A stretch of DNA of 64,000 nt from Viola odorata (taxonomy: Eukaryota; Streptophyta; Magnoliopsida; Malpighiales; Violaceae), in the NCBI GenBank assembly GCA_963691705.1, contig OY829540.1, positions 66,202,367 to 66,266,366 on the forward strand, in the 5' to 3' direction. The notes beneath the pieces were generated by a model. The model saw nothing but the letters and a program-made list of their open reading frames with translations. It did no database searches and was not told where the DNA came from. Each line of letters starts with the position of its first letter. Position 1 is the stretch's first letter. Shown here piece after piece: positions 1 through 10,347 of this stretch. The translations under genes and the position numbers were made by a program.

Positions 1-1680
1 ATGTTTAGAAATTGAACCTTTCAATCGTAGTAAGTTGAACAGAATTGAATTGATTAGTTTTTTTAAAAAAAAAAAATATGCAAGCAATTTTAGTATAAAA
101 ACTTCGTATAGTCCATACGCAATTAATATATCATTTTTTTTTCCAATTTTCAATCACAAATCTTTACATTTCTCATTTTTTTCTAAAATAAATAAAATGG
201 CGTCGTATTGATGTAATATGTTTAAAAAAATAAAATAAAACCATATAATTTTATGACTTGATTGACTCAAATAGTTTATCAGTTGTGTTAAAAATTTGCC
301 AAATTGAACGATTTTATCCAGGCAAATTGCATATCTAGTCTCATTAGCTGAATCATACTTCCTCCTTCTAAATTTAATTATTTTAGATCCTATTATTAAA
401 ATAATAATTTAGCTCCCCAATTACTTTCCAACTAATCACATTTATAGAAAAAACAACTTTATTCAAAACCCAGGAAACTGAAATTTTAATACTCCCTCCT
501 TATTACAAAAAATGTCGTTTACTATTCCGGCGCGTATTTCAAAGTGGCCAGAATAGTAACTATATGATCCCAACGTACGTAAAAGATTAATATACGAGTA
601 CAATTTTCTTCCTTTTTACCCAAAGTAAAAATATGTACTTTGATTTGAAATAAATGGAGTAATTATTTATTTAATACATCTACTTTCCACGTTGCATCAA
701 CCAACCATAATCACAACTCACAAGTGGTGCAATTATAAATACCGCAATCAAGAATCAATCTCCTCTCTTAAAAGAAAACATATGAAAGGAAATTTGTTTT
801 TTTTTAAAAAGAAAAAAGAAAGTTAGGCATTAGAATGGAAGAGACAAAAGCCCGATTCTCAGAAAGTAGTGTGGTCCCCGTTCCCTTCTGCTTCTATATA
901 ATGTGGACTGAAAGTAGCTTTTGGTTTTTAGTATACAAAAATTACAAGGTGCCCTGCTTTTTCCAGAGATTCTATAAACTCGCTTGCAAATTTCCAATCC
1001 TAAAACTCCATTTGCTTTTTGTTCCGTGTTAGATTTATTTCGGATACTGATATATGGCGAACATTGACGCCCAACGTCTTAAACTCATCACTTTCTACAT
1101 CTAATCTATTTAGTTATAATTTTCAATACTTAATTATATTAAATGAATATTTAGCCTTGAATTTCCAACACTCTTATTTTATATTGGCCAAGCTCTTGAC
1201 CAAGTCGTAATTAATGGTTTTATTTCAAGTCTTTTTTTGAGTTACAGAACCAACCAAATATCTTTCAGTGACGAAGAAATCGAACAAAATCTACACATCT
1301 AACAAGTCATTGTGGATGATTTTTTTGCTATTGTCTGCAAGTTGTAATTTTATTTTATTTTTAACACCGTAGGCGGGCGATCATATATATATTGTATCTA
1401 GTGATGTTTAATTTTCTCCTATTGTAGTGTCCGATATTTTTATCGTTGACGATCCAACATTATATGTGCATGCTACAAAAAACAAAAAATAAAATAAAAA
1501 TACCCAAACCACGTACTTTTGCTTATAAGCCAATACCCATAATTTTTTTTTTTGGTATGTCCATAACTTAACCATAATTAAGGTCGAGGATCGAGATTCC
1601 AAATTCTTGGAAGGGCTTTTCTGAAAATAAAACAGCAACTTTGCAAGAAAAGTGAAAATTGTAAAACGACCTCACGTCAC
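1..1680. other. Intergenic DNA upstream of the EMS1-like gene
   Basis: AT-rich sequence with no supported gene. Short open frames around 835-1210 have no family resemblance and no exon partners. One Stowaway-like element (492-659) is described separately. The rest is probably distal promoter of the receptor kinase starting at 1943. Confidence 0.5.
492..659. mobile_element. Stowaway-like MITE
   Basis: A 168-base segment begins CTCCCTCCTTATTACAAA just after a TA (490-491) and ends in the imperfect inverted complement of that terminus just before a second TA (660-661). TA target duplications plus a CTCCCTCC terminus are the usual signature of Stowaway (Tc1/mariner-derived) elements. The terminal match is only moderate, so this may be an old copy. 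Confidence 0.5.
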
Positions 1681-1942
1681 GTGAGTTGCGTGCTGTGTCA
1701 CCCTCTTCTCCAGCAGGTCTTTGCCTCCTTACAAGTAAAAAACCTGCTCTGCTCCTACTACCTCCTACTACTCCACTACTCCTTACTCCTACTCCAGTCT
1801 CTATCACCTCTCTCACTCTCACTCTCACTCTCATTATTGCATCCATCAATGGCACCATTTCTTCGTTCCCCGGCGTGAGAAACGCTGCTTTTCCCTGTCC
1901 TTTCTGCTTCCTTCGTGAGAAAAAAATAAAAAAAAATAAAGA
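1681..1942 (+). promoter_or_regulatory. Pyrimidine-rich proximal promoter / 5' leader of the EMS1-like gene
   Basis: The stretch just before the ATG at 1943 is strongly C/T-rich on the plus strand, including a CTCTCA-type microsatellite around 1805-1835. Such pyrimidine patches are common around plant core promoters and in 5' leaders. The transcription start is not visible from sequence alone. Confidence 0.4.
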
Positions 1943-4900
1943 ATGTCACTTAAGCTTGTGTTCTTGTGCCTGTTTTTGTTGATTCCAGTTTTCACCTCCG
2001 TCTCCGTCTTCGTCTCCGACGACCAAAACCCAGAAAGAGAAACCCTTCTTTCCTTCAAAGCTGCCCTCAACAACCCAACCCCTCTTCTCCCATGGAACCT
2101 TTCAACTCACCATTGCAGCTGGGTTGGTGTTTCTTGCCAACTCGGCCGAGTCACTTCACTCGTCCTCTCCGCTCAATCACTCAAAGGCCATCTTCCTCCT
2201 TCTCTTTTCTCCCTCCCTTCCCTTAAAGTCCTTGACTTTTCCTCTAATCTTCTCTCCGGCCAAATCCCTCCTCAAATCGGGAACCTCAAATGCTTGAAAC
2301 ACCTTTCTCTCGGTGACAACCAATTCTCCGGCGAGATACCGGGTCGAATCACTGAGTTGACCCAGCTTCAAAGCCTCAATTTTGGTCTCAATAGGCTCAC
2401 CGGAAAAATCCCTCAACAGCTTGGGAAGTTAACCCAGCTCAAAACCCTTGATCTCTCAAGCAACTCACTCACCGGAACGGTCCCGACCCTACTAGGCGAG
2501 TTGACTCAGTTGCAGTCCTTGGATATGGGCAACAACCTCCTAACAGGTCCTCTTCCTGAAACCCTTTTCGACAAGCTTCAATCCTTAGCATCTCTTGATA
2601 TCTCAAACAATTCCTTTTCTGGTACAATTCCACCTGGAATTGGAAAGCTGAAAAACCTCACCGATCTTTACATCGGATTAAACTTATTCTCCGGTCAGTT
2701 GCCCCCTGAAATAGGTTCCTTGTCGAGCCTTCAAAACTTTTTTTCGCCTTCATGTTTGATCACAGGCCCATTACCTGAAGAAATATCAAACATGAGGTCA
2801 CTAAGTAAGCTTGACCTGTCTTATAATCCATTGAAATGTACAATTCCAAAGTCTATTGGGAAATTAGAGCAGCTAGAGATATTGAACCTTGTCTACTCTG
2901 ACCTTAATGGCTCCATACCTGCTGAGATTGGAAGGTGCAGGAATATGAAGAGTTTGATACTGTCTTTCAATTCCCTTACTGGGTCCTTGCCGGAACAACT
3001 CTCTGAGCTGCCTCTGCTGACCTTTTCCGTTGAGAAGAATCAACTTTCTGGTTTACTGCCTTCGTGGATTGGGAAATGGAGCCAAATTCAGTCACTTTTG
3101 CTGGCAAGTAACAGGTTTTCAGGGAAGATACCTCCTGAAATTGGGAATTCTTCCGCTTTGAGGGTTGTTAGTTTGGGCAACAACATGTTGACTGGCCAGA
3201 TTCCAAGGGAGCTATGCAATGCGTTGTCACTTGAGGAACTTGATCTTAATGGGAACTTCCTCTCGGGTTCTGTTGAGGATGTGTTTTCATCATGTACTAA
3301 TTTGACCCAGTTGGTTTTGGTTAATAATCAGCTTGATGGTTCCATTCCGGAGTCCTTACTTGAGCTCCCTTTGATGGTTCTTGATCTTGATTCTAACAAT
3401 TTCAGTGGTAGTATTCCTGCTAATCTATGGCGGTCTATCAGCTTGATGGAGTTCTCTGCTGCAAACAATTTCTTGGAGGGTTCTCTGCCTGTGGAGATCG
3501 GTAATACGGTTCAACTGGAAAGGCTGGTTCTCGGTAACAACCAGTTGACAGGCACTATTCCTAAGGAGATTGGCAACCTCACTGCTCTTTCTGTTTTGAT
3601 TTTGAATTCTAATTCTCTGGAAGGAAATATTCCTGTGGAGCTCGGTGATTGCGCTGCACTAACCACATTGGACCTGGGAAATAACAAGCTTAGGGGGTCA
3701 ATTCCAGAGAGACTTGCTGCCTTGGTTCAATTACAATGCTTGGTTCTCTCTCACAATAATCTATCTGGGAGCATTCCTTCGAAGCCTTCTTTGTATTTTC
3801 GTGATGCTAATATACCCGACTCAAGCTTCATACAACACCATGGAGTCTTTGATTTATCACATAATATGCTCTCTGGTTCAATACCTGCGGAGTTGGGGAA
3901 GCTGGTTGTATTGGTTGATCTCCTGCTCAACAATAACATGCTTTCTGGGGAAATTCCTGGATCACTTTCGAGGTTAATCAATCTTACAACCTTGGATTTG
4001 TCAGCAAATACATTAACTAGTTTTATTCCGCCAGAACTTGGTGACACTTCAAAGCTTCAGGGTTTGTATCTGGCCAATAATCAGCTCTCAGGGACCATCC
4101 CTGGAAGCTTAGGCAGTTTGGGTAGTTTGGTCAAACTGAACTTGACAGGAAATAAGTTAACTGGCTCAGTTCCTCTTAGTTTTGGAGACTTGAAAGAGCT
4201 TACTCACTTGGATTTAAGCCATAACAACCTTGGTGGCCAGCTTCCTTCCTCTCTGTCTCAAATGCTGAATCTTGTGGGTCTCTATGTTCAGCAGAACAGA
4301 CTTTCTGGTCCTGTAGATGAGCTTCTATTAGAGTCCATGGCATGGAGGATTGAAGTTATGAACTTGAGTAATAATTTATTTGATGGTGATGTACCACGTT
4401 CATTTGGCAATCTCTCATATTTGACATATCTGGATCTCCATGGAAATAAGTTTACAGGAGAGGTTCCTCTTGAGATTGGAAATTTGATGCAACTTGAATA
4501 CTTTGATATCTCGGGGAATAGGTTATCTGGTAGAATTCCAGAGAAACTATGTACCTTGAATAACCTTTTTTACCTGAATTTGGCTGATAACAGTTTGGAG
4601 GGGCCTGTTCCTAGAACTGGTGTTTGCCTCAATATGACGAAACTGTCATTTGCTGGCAACAAAAATCTGTGTGGCAGAATCATGGGTTTGGATTGTGGAA
4701 TTGAAAACACTGAAAAATCAGTTTCCCGAAATGCTTGGGGACTTGCAGGGATTGCAGTTGGATGTATGATTGTCATTCTTTCAATAGCATTTGCTCTACG
4801 GAGATGGGTTATAAGAGGTAGTGGACATGATGATCGTGAGGAAACTGAGGAAAGCAAATTGAGCAGCTACATTGATCAAAATCTGTATTTCTTAAGCAGC

Positions 4901-5842
4901 AGCAGATCAAAGGAGCCTTTGAGCATTAATATTGCTACCTTCGAGCAGCCCCTTCTGAAAATAACCAGAGTTGATATCCTCAAAGCCACCAACAACTTTT
5001 GCAAGACAAATATCATCGGAGATGGAGGTTTTGGTACAGTGTACAAGGCCACTCTACCAGATGGGAGGACTGTTGCAGTCAAGAAGCTAAGCCAAGCTAA
5101 AACACAGGGAAATCGCGAGTTCATTGCAGAAATGGAAACATTAGGAAAGGTAAAGCATCAGAACCTAGTCCCGCTGCTTGGATATTGTTCTTTTGGAGAG
5201 GAAAAACTCCTGGTTTATGAATATATGGTGAATGGAAGCTTAGATCTGTGGCTGAGAAATCGCACTGGGGCACTCGATGTCCTCGATTGGGTGAAACGGT
5301 TCAAAATAGCTACCGGTGCTGCACGGGGGCTGGCATTTCTTCATCATGGATTCACCCCTCATATCATCCACAGGGATATCAAAGCCAGCAACATCCTACT
5401 GAATGGAGACTTTGACCCAAAAGTTGCTGACTTTGGGTTGGCCAGATTAATCAGTGCTTACGAGACTCACGTTAGCACTGAGATAGCTGGAACATTCGGT
5501 TACATTCCACCAGAGTACGGGCAGAGCGGAAGATCCACTACTAGAGGGGATGTATACAGCTTCGGTGTTATTCTGCTTGAGTTGGTGACCGGAAAAGAGC
5601 CAACGGGACCAGATTTCAAAGAGGTTGAAGGCGGAAATTTGGTTGGTTGGGTGTTTCAGAAGATCAAGAAGGGCCAGGTTGTTGATGTTCTTGATCCCAC
5701 AGTTCTGAGTGCAGATTCAAAGCAGCAGATGCTTCAAGTGCTGCAGATTGCCACCATTTGCCTGTCTGATAACCCTGCTAACCGGCCCACCATGCGTGAA
5801 GCACTGGAGTTTCTTAAAGGAATCAAGAACGAGTTCATGTAG
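1943..5842 (+). CDS. EMS1: LRR receptor-like kinase, EMS1/EXS type
   Basis: Single-exon gene of 1299 residues. It starts with a hydrophobic signal peptide (about 1-22), then an LRR N-terminal cap with the CSWVGVSC cysteine pair near residue 58, and a long run of plant-type LRRs up to about residue 880. One transmembrane helix lies at about 931-955, followed by a juxtamembrane stretch and a complete Ser/Thr kinase: glycine loop IGDGGFG (~1025), VAVKK lysine (~1047), HRDIKASN (~1143), DFGLAR (~1163) and the activation segment to GTFGYIPPEYGQ. The FEQPLLK juxtamembrane motif and the kinase closely recall Arabidopsis EMS1/EXS. That receptor perceives the TPD1 peptide ligand with SERK co-receptors and specifies the anther tapetum at the plasma membrane. 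At 1299 residues it is about 100 longer than Arabidopsis EMS1 as I remember it, which implies extra LRRs. No frame breaks were seen. The family assignment is strong; the role is inferred by orthology. Confidence 0.88.
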   Translation: MSLKLVFLCLFLLIPVFTSVSVFVSDDQNPERETLLSFKAALNNPTPLLPWNLSTHHCSWVGVSCQLGRVTSLVLSAQSLKGHLPPSLFSLPSLKVLDFSSNLLSGQIPPQIGNLKCLKHLSLGDNQFSGEIPGRITELTQLQSLNFGLNRLTGKIPQQLGKLTQLKTLDLSSNSLTGTVPTLLGELTQLQSLDMGNNLLTGPLPETLFDKLQSLASLDISNNSFSGTIPPGIGKLKNLTDLYIGLNLFSGQLPPEIGSLSSLQNFFSPSCLITGPLPEEISNMRSLSKLDLSYNPLKCTIPKSIGKLEQLEILNLVYSDLNGSIPAEIGRCRNMKSLILSFNSLTGSLPEQLSELPLLTFSVEKNQLSGLLPSWIGKWSQIQSLLLASNRFSGKIPPEIGNSSALRVVSLGNNMLTGQIPRELCNALSLEELDLNGNFLSGSVEDVFSSCTNLTQLVLVNNQLDGSIPESLLELPLMVLDLDSNNFSGSIPANLWRSISLMEFSAANNFLEGSLPVEIGNTVQLERLVLGNNQLTGTIPKEIGNLTALSVLILNSNSLEGNIPVELGDCAALTTLDLGNNKLRGSIPERLAALVQLQCLVLSHNNLSGSIPSKPSLYFRDANIPDSSFIQHHGVFDLSHNMLSGSIPAELGKLVVLVDLLLNNNMLSGEIPGSLSRLINLTTLDLSANTLTSFIPPELGDTSKLQGLYLANNQLSGTIPGSLGSLGSLVKLNLTGNKLTGSVPLSFGDLKELTHLDLSHNNLGGQLPSSLSQMLNLVGLYVQQNRLSGPVDELLLESMAWRIEVMNLSNNLFDGDVPRSFGNLSYLTYLDLHGNKFTGEVPLEIGNLMQLEYFDISGNRLSGRIPEKLCTLNNLFYLNLADNSLEGPVPRTGVCLNMTKLSFAGNKNLCGRIMGLDCGIENTEKSVSRNAWGLAGIAVGCMIVILSIAFALRRWVIRGSGHDDREETEESKLSSYIDQNLYFLSSSRSKEPLSINIATFEQPLLKITRVDILKATNNFCKTNIIGDGGFGTVYKATLPDGRTVAVKKLSQAKTQGNREFIAEMETLGKVKHQNLVPLLGYCSFGEEKLLVYEYMVNGSLDLWLRNRTGALDVLDWVKRFKIATGAARGLAFLHHGFTPHIIHRDIKASNILLNGDFDPKVADFGLARLISAYETHVSTEIAGTFGYIPPEYGQSGRSTTRGDVYSFGVILLELVTGKEPTGPDFKEVEGGNLVGWVFQKIKKGQVVDVLDPTVLSADSKQQMLQVLQIATICLSDNPANRPTMREALEFLKGIKNEFM

Positions 5843-7082
5843 ATGTAACTTACTATGTGTATGTCTGTCAGTATATTAGGAGGAAATGTTGCTGAATAAC
5901 CAAGTGATGTTTTTAGGAAGAAGAGTTGCTATAGTCTTGAAGTTTTCAACTTTTCAGGGATTCAGCTTTGGTAATTGCTAATCTAATGTATGAACATTGC
6001 ATAAGTTTGCAGCTGTGTATTAATCATTGCATCTGATTCATGTGTGTTATATAGTACACTTGTTGTGACAAGTCATTTGTATTCTTTCGAGTCCGGTGAC
6101 AAGTTCGTTTGAGTTCATGGATTGTTTTTAAAAATGAGGTCAGCCTGACAAGATCATTGGGATTGGGCTTAATCTACGTGGTTTATGCCCAATACTCAAG
6201 TTTTGACCAGGCCCATATTAGCTGGGCCTAGTAGACACGGTAGAGAAATAAAAGCAGATCCTACGCGACCATGTGGACCAAATTGTGCACATTCTCATTC
6301 TCATTTTCTATCTAAATAGTACCAATCCTGAATTGTTTGAAAATGGTGGTTTGGTCAAAACAGAGTGCAGATGGGTTGGTGCTGTTCCTTGCCCGATGAA
6401 GGCGGCGGCCCATATGCTTCTGCTGCAAAGTTTTGTTTTCTTAGAGTTAGGGAGTGTATCAAGTGGGCTGCCGTTGTGGGCTCGATTACTGGATTTTTTG
6501 GGGCTAATTTTAATCATTGTTCTGACCTTATATCTTGCTTTATTATGGCCTTTTTACTCGTCTTTGTGATCTTCAAATGAACCAGTTTAATGGAATCATC
6601 CTTAATGCCCAAACTGAATTCTTTTGGAGTGAGAATTTTCTATTGCAATTTCAATTCAAGATGAAGATGCATGATTTGCTCCAAATCAATTCTAAATGCA
6701 TACTAAACGGGCCCGAACAGTCTTATTCCAGCATAAAAGAAAAGAGGACTTTACCCGATTCCAACATAGAAAAAGGAGAGACTGTATGTAATTTATTCAT
6801 CTATTCACAAAAAGAAACTTCTAAGAAACTCGGTTCAAATTTGGATTTACAGATCACGTGAGCATATTTCACCACGTGTCTTCCCTCTCCCCCAATTGTA
6901 GACATTTACATTCTTGTTTTCTAGTAGTATAAATAAATAAATAAAAAACTAAAACTCCCCATCTGTCAGGGTCACCATCCGAAAACCAAAAAGCAAAAGC
7001 AAAATTAAAAAAATCCTATATGATTCTTAATTATCCCCTTTAAACTACAAACACACCCTCTGGTTGACCCTATGACACTGTT
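5843..7082. other. Intergenic region between EMS1-like and HSFB2-like genes
   Basis: Holds the 3' UTR of the receptor kinase and, in its right half, the 3' flank of the convergent heat-shock factor. Two CACGTG cores occur near 6855 and 6878, but both lie downstream of both genes. Overlapping open frames at 6273-6861 on both strands have no recognisable domain and I do not call them. Confidence 0.5.
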
Positions 7083-8047
7083 TCAGCCAGGGATGATATT
7101 CTCATCTGGAACATGATGCTCACTCTTCTTCTGACAATCCAACGGCTCTTCTTTCAGCACGCCCTCACCACCACTCTGATGCAGCTGCAATTGCATCTCC
7201 GTCTCCACCTCCTCCTCCGCTGACTCCCTCCCTCTCTTCGCCCCAATCGCCACACCAAACAACCTTGCACTCCTCTCCGTCTCCTCCGACATGATCGCCA
7301 TCAAATCCAGAGGCCTCCTCACCGGTTGCGCGGCCTGCGAGCTCGACGCGTAACTCGACATGAGAGAAAAGATGTTGTTGCAAAGCGTCTTCATCTCGGT
7401 CAGCTCCTTGGTCAACTGCACGTTCTCTTTCCTCAACCGCTCGTTCTCATCTAGAAGCTCCGCCGCGGGCCCACCAAAGCCTGTACCGGACGACCCAGCC
7501 AAAGCCTGTAGCGACGCTTTCGACGGCGAAGAGCTCGTGATCACCTGCTCATCCCCCGAGCTCGAAGGGGAAATCAGAGGCTTTGCAGCGGATATCGCCA
7601 CCGTGACCGGAGACGCCGGTGACGCGATCTTCCTCCTCTGTATGTCGCACAGCAACTTCTTCTCTCCTCTCCGGAAACAATCGTTGGAGAACTCCCAGCG
7701 ATCCGGTACAACTTTTCTAAATCCCTGCAACAAATTAAGCAAACAAATTAAGAACGAGGAGGAGGAGATGGCGGGCGGTCGGTTGGTGGAACACATACGT
7801 AGGTGTTTAATTGGCGGACGAAGCTGGAGAAATTGTTGTGTTTGAAGTATTTAGGGAGTAAATCTCTGGCGAAGACGGTGGGATTCCAGACGATGAAAGT
7901 GGATCCGTCGTCGTTCCATGAGATGACGTCGTCAATCGAGTGGTCCTCAACAAGCTGATAAGTTTTTGTGAGAAACGGTGTGGGTAACGACCTCTGTGTT
8001 TCTGCCGTGGTGTCGCCGTTATATGCGGCCGGTGCCGGAGGCGCCAT
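7083..8047 (-). CDS. HSFB2: Heat stress transcription factor, class B2
   Basis: Two exons: 8047-7799 and 7724-7083, with a 74-base GT-AG intron at the position conserved in plant HSFs (between the NTY and GFRKV codons of the DNA-binding domain). They join to 296 residues. The winged-helix DNA-binding domain spans about 20-115 ([37 protein letters not shown]). The class B2 extension [15 protein letters not shown] follows, then a short HR-A/B coiled coil (about 155-185) without the class A insertion. The C-terminal [13 protein letters not shown] segment contains the LFGV tetrapeptide repressor motif next to a basic nuclear signal. Class B HSFs repress or attenuate heat-induced genes in the nucleus. 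Length fits HSFB2a (about 300 aa) better than the longer HSFB2b, but B2a and B2b cannot be separated by eye. A perfect heat-shock element lies about 90 bases upstream of the ATG. Confidence 0.9.
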
Positions 8048-8135
8048 CTCCGTTACTTGACGAAACTTAGAGAAGGAAGAGATGGATGTAACAGAAAGTT
8101 GGTTGATGGATGATGAGGGGAGCGTGTGCTAGATT

Positions 8136-8148
8136 CTAGAAGTTTCGT
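8136..8148 (-). promoter_or_regulatory. Heat-shock element of the HSFB2-like gene
   Basis: TTCTAGAAGTTTC is a perfect three-unit alternating element (TTCnnGAAnnTTC), 89 bases upstream of the ATG at 8047. A TTTAAATA TATA-like box lies just beyond it at about 8157-8166, so the element sits at or just downstream of the transcription start. This suggests heat induction and possible self-regulation. Confidence 0.7.
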
Positions 8149-8410
8149 CTTTGGGTTTATTTAAAGGGACAAGAAGATAAAGAAGGATAGAAAGATAAAA
8201 AGAGAAGGAAGGGAATAGAGGGGAAGGAAGAAAGAAATGGAGAGAATGCGAAGGAACGAGAAGGCCAGCTTACGTCTCTATCGAATCCGACTCTTTTAAT
8301 TTTTCTTTAAATATTACTAGTGTTGATCTGTTAATAAAATTTAACAAGTTGTGAGAAAATTAGAAAAATTCAATCTGAAATTTTCCTTTTTTCTTTTGTG
8401 AGTGGGCGGC

Positions 8411-8486
8411 CTAAATGAATATTTTTTGAATTTTGAGGTCATAGGGTGACCTAAATGAATATTTTTTGAATTTTGAGGTCATGGTC
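8411..8486. repeat. Two-copy 40-base tandem repeat
   Basis: The 40-base unit at 8411-8450, beginning CTAAATGAATATTTTTTGAA, is repeated without spacer from 8451 and stays identical to about 8486. It lies in the distal upstream region of the HSFB2-like gene. No function is evident. Confidence 0.8.
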
Positions 8487-8907
8487 GTCACTAACTAGTC
8501 ACGTGGCTCTCTCTCCCTCTCTCTCTCTTTATTTCCTTCGGAGTTCAAATAAAACTGGGACATCAAATTGGATTTTTGCTTTAAAAAAAAAAAATTGTAA
8601 TATTATCCATTAAAGATCAGGTGTACAAAGAAATGGACATACCAATACCACATATACCATATACTGAACACAAGCATTAAGACAAGTAAATATTACAGTA
8701 GATAGAATTTGAAATTAGATGTATGGATAAGTAGAGAGACATAGATGCAGGAGATGAACAAGAAGGGACAAATGAGACACAGAAATATTGAATTGTGTCA
8801 ATGAAAAAAAAGAATAAGAGACTGTTGGAAACAAACACTCTTCATTCAAAATTAAGCAAAAATTTCCAGCCTCATACATGATAGGGAATCAATACAAATC
8901 AGGGTCA

Positions 8908-10347
8908 TCAAGAAACATACAGAGTTCCACGACGGTACATCAAAAAGCTTGCTGATGTGAAAATTGTCCACACAAAGACAACCCACCAAGCCATAAACAA
9001 AGTAACTTCTTTGATAAAAGCAGAGCAAGGCAGTAAACTGCATAATGATTGGAAATTCTTGAATGAACTAACATCGATCTGAGAAAAGCCAAGGAAGACA
9101 AGAAGCATTACTGATGGTGCCAGAAACTGCATGACTACAAGACACAAGTAGTGATTGTGCAGAAAAACCTTAGCTCTGCTAAACTCTAAATCTGGAACCT
9201 TACCAGCGTGCAACCGCTGATACCAAGATAACAGGGCTTCATTCAGAAACATTTGCAAGTTTGGCCGTAAAGCTATTGCTTGAAAGATCCCTGAAAGAAG
9301 CAAGCACCAAAACCTTAACTTAACCAAATCTGAATGTGCGAATCCCATACTCCCCACCAAATTCGCAGCACCTCCATCGCTACAGTTTGCACGCTTTCTC
9401 GTAGCATTACAACCAATGTTCTTGATAAGAAACATTTCAGCCAATGGATTAATCCAAAGCAATGCCGCAAAGCACGCAGTCAAATAGTTGGCATATAGAA
9501 TCATTCTAGCAAACCATCCACAAGAAATCATTCCCATATTGCATCTAACCTGATCTGTTCCAACCCAAAAACACCTTGCATTCTTGCCAGCAGGCATATA
9601 CAGCAAACCAGCAATCCACCCCATCAAAACCACGACAGAAACCCTCCCAAACCCATCGACAGAACCAATATCAAAATCGATAAGCGAACGAGGAATTCCA
9701 GAACAAATCAAAAGCCCAAAGGCAATCCCCAAAGCCCCAGCAAGGAGACTGAATTGCTTCTCTGATCGCTTCGAAGCAGACTTCTCAAACGAGACTCTTG
9801 TTAACGAAACCATAACTTTGCACAAAGCAACAAATCCTAAAATAAGAGGAATGGCAGACCCATTCGCCAAAACACCATTATGTTCAACAATTCCTACATG
9901 GGCACCATCTAAGTACTTATAAAGCAAGAAAGACGAGAAAGCCAAAAATGAGTAAATGAACGAATACCAATAATCGTGGAAGTAAAGCCTGGATTGGAGA
10001 TGGGCTTCATCGAGCTTCAATCGAAAGATCTGAGCATTGTTTTCATCGAACTCGAACTTTTCCTTCACCTTACTCCTCCTTTTGGGATCGGAGAGAGTTT
10101 TGGAGGAAAGATTTTGATACTCATCAGGAGCGGAAGCTGAATCTGAGGAGAAGGAGGAGGGTCTTCTGATGGCGGCTCTGGTTGAGTTTGGTTGGGCGAC
10201 ATTATCAGGGTGGATGTAAGTGTGGAGGGAATGGAGGAAGAAGGAGGGGATTTTGAGGAATGTGAGGAGGACTGTTAGAGAGAGGCAGAGTGTGGTCTGG
10301 AGAATTGAATTTCTGTATGCATCAAAGAAGTGTAGTAGCTCTACCAT
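8908..10347 (-). CDS. Multi-pass membrane protein resembling TMEM161
   Basis: Intronless, 479 residues, ATG at 10347. Hydrophobicity suggests about nine membrane helices: one near the N-terminus (15-40), a charged cytosolic-looking stretch (45-125), then helices around 128-148, 162-182, 200-218, 230-250, 278-300, 345-365, 400-422 and 445-470. The C-terminal third recalls the animal TMEM161A/B family: LLWINPLAEMFL corresponds to LLWVKPITKDYI, followed by LRFWCLLL, a basic N-L-Q-x-F/Y-L-N segment, and an HNHYLCLVVMQFLAPSVMLL helix matching a YLCVIALQYVAPLVMLL stretch. That match is from memory of the human protein. The molecular function is unknown; animal TMEM161B has been linked to cardiac rhythm. 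No signal peptide or enzyme motif is visible. The gene is tail-to-tail with nothing close and sits alone between HSFB2 and the COR27-like gene. Confidence 0.7.
   Translation of the reverse strand: MVELLHFFDAYRNSILQTTLCLSLTVLLTFLKIPSFFLHSLHTYIHPDNVAQPNSTRAAIRRPSSFSSDSASAPDEYQNLSSKTLSDPKRRSKVKEKFEFDENNAQIFRLKLDEAHLQSRLYFHDYWYSFIYSFLAFSSFLLYKYLDGAHVGIVEHNGVLANGSAIPLILGFVALCKVMVSLTRVSFEKSASKRSEKQFSLLAGALGIAFGLLICSGIPRSLIDFDIGSVDGFGRVSVVVLMGWIAGLLYMPAGKNARCFWVGTDQVRCNMGMISCGWFARMILYANYLTACFAALLWINPLAEMFLIKNIGCNATRKRANCSDGGAANLVGSMGFAHSDLVKLRFWCLLLSGIFQAIALRPNLQMFLNEALLSWYQRLHAGKVPDLEFSRAKVFLHNHYLCLVVMQFLAPSVMLLVFLGFSQIDVSSFKNFQSLCSLLPCSAFIKEVTLFMAWWVVFVWTIFTSASFLMYRRGTLYVS

Noticed and set aside
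6273..6861. Overlapping open frames with hydrophobic stretches right of the EMS1-like gene
   Set aside because: No family resemblance, both strands equally open, and no splice partners; likely chance.
7360..7845. 161-residue plus-strand open frame
   Set aside because: It is the antisense of the HSFB2 exons, whose minus-strand reading has a complete conserved domain.
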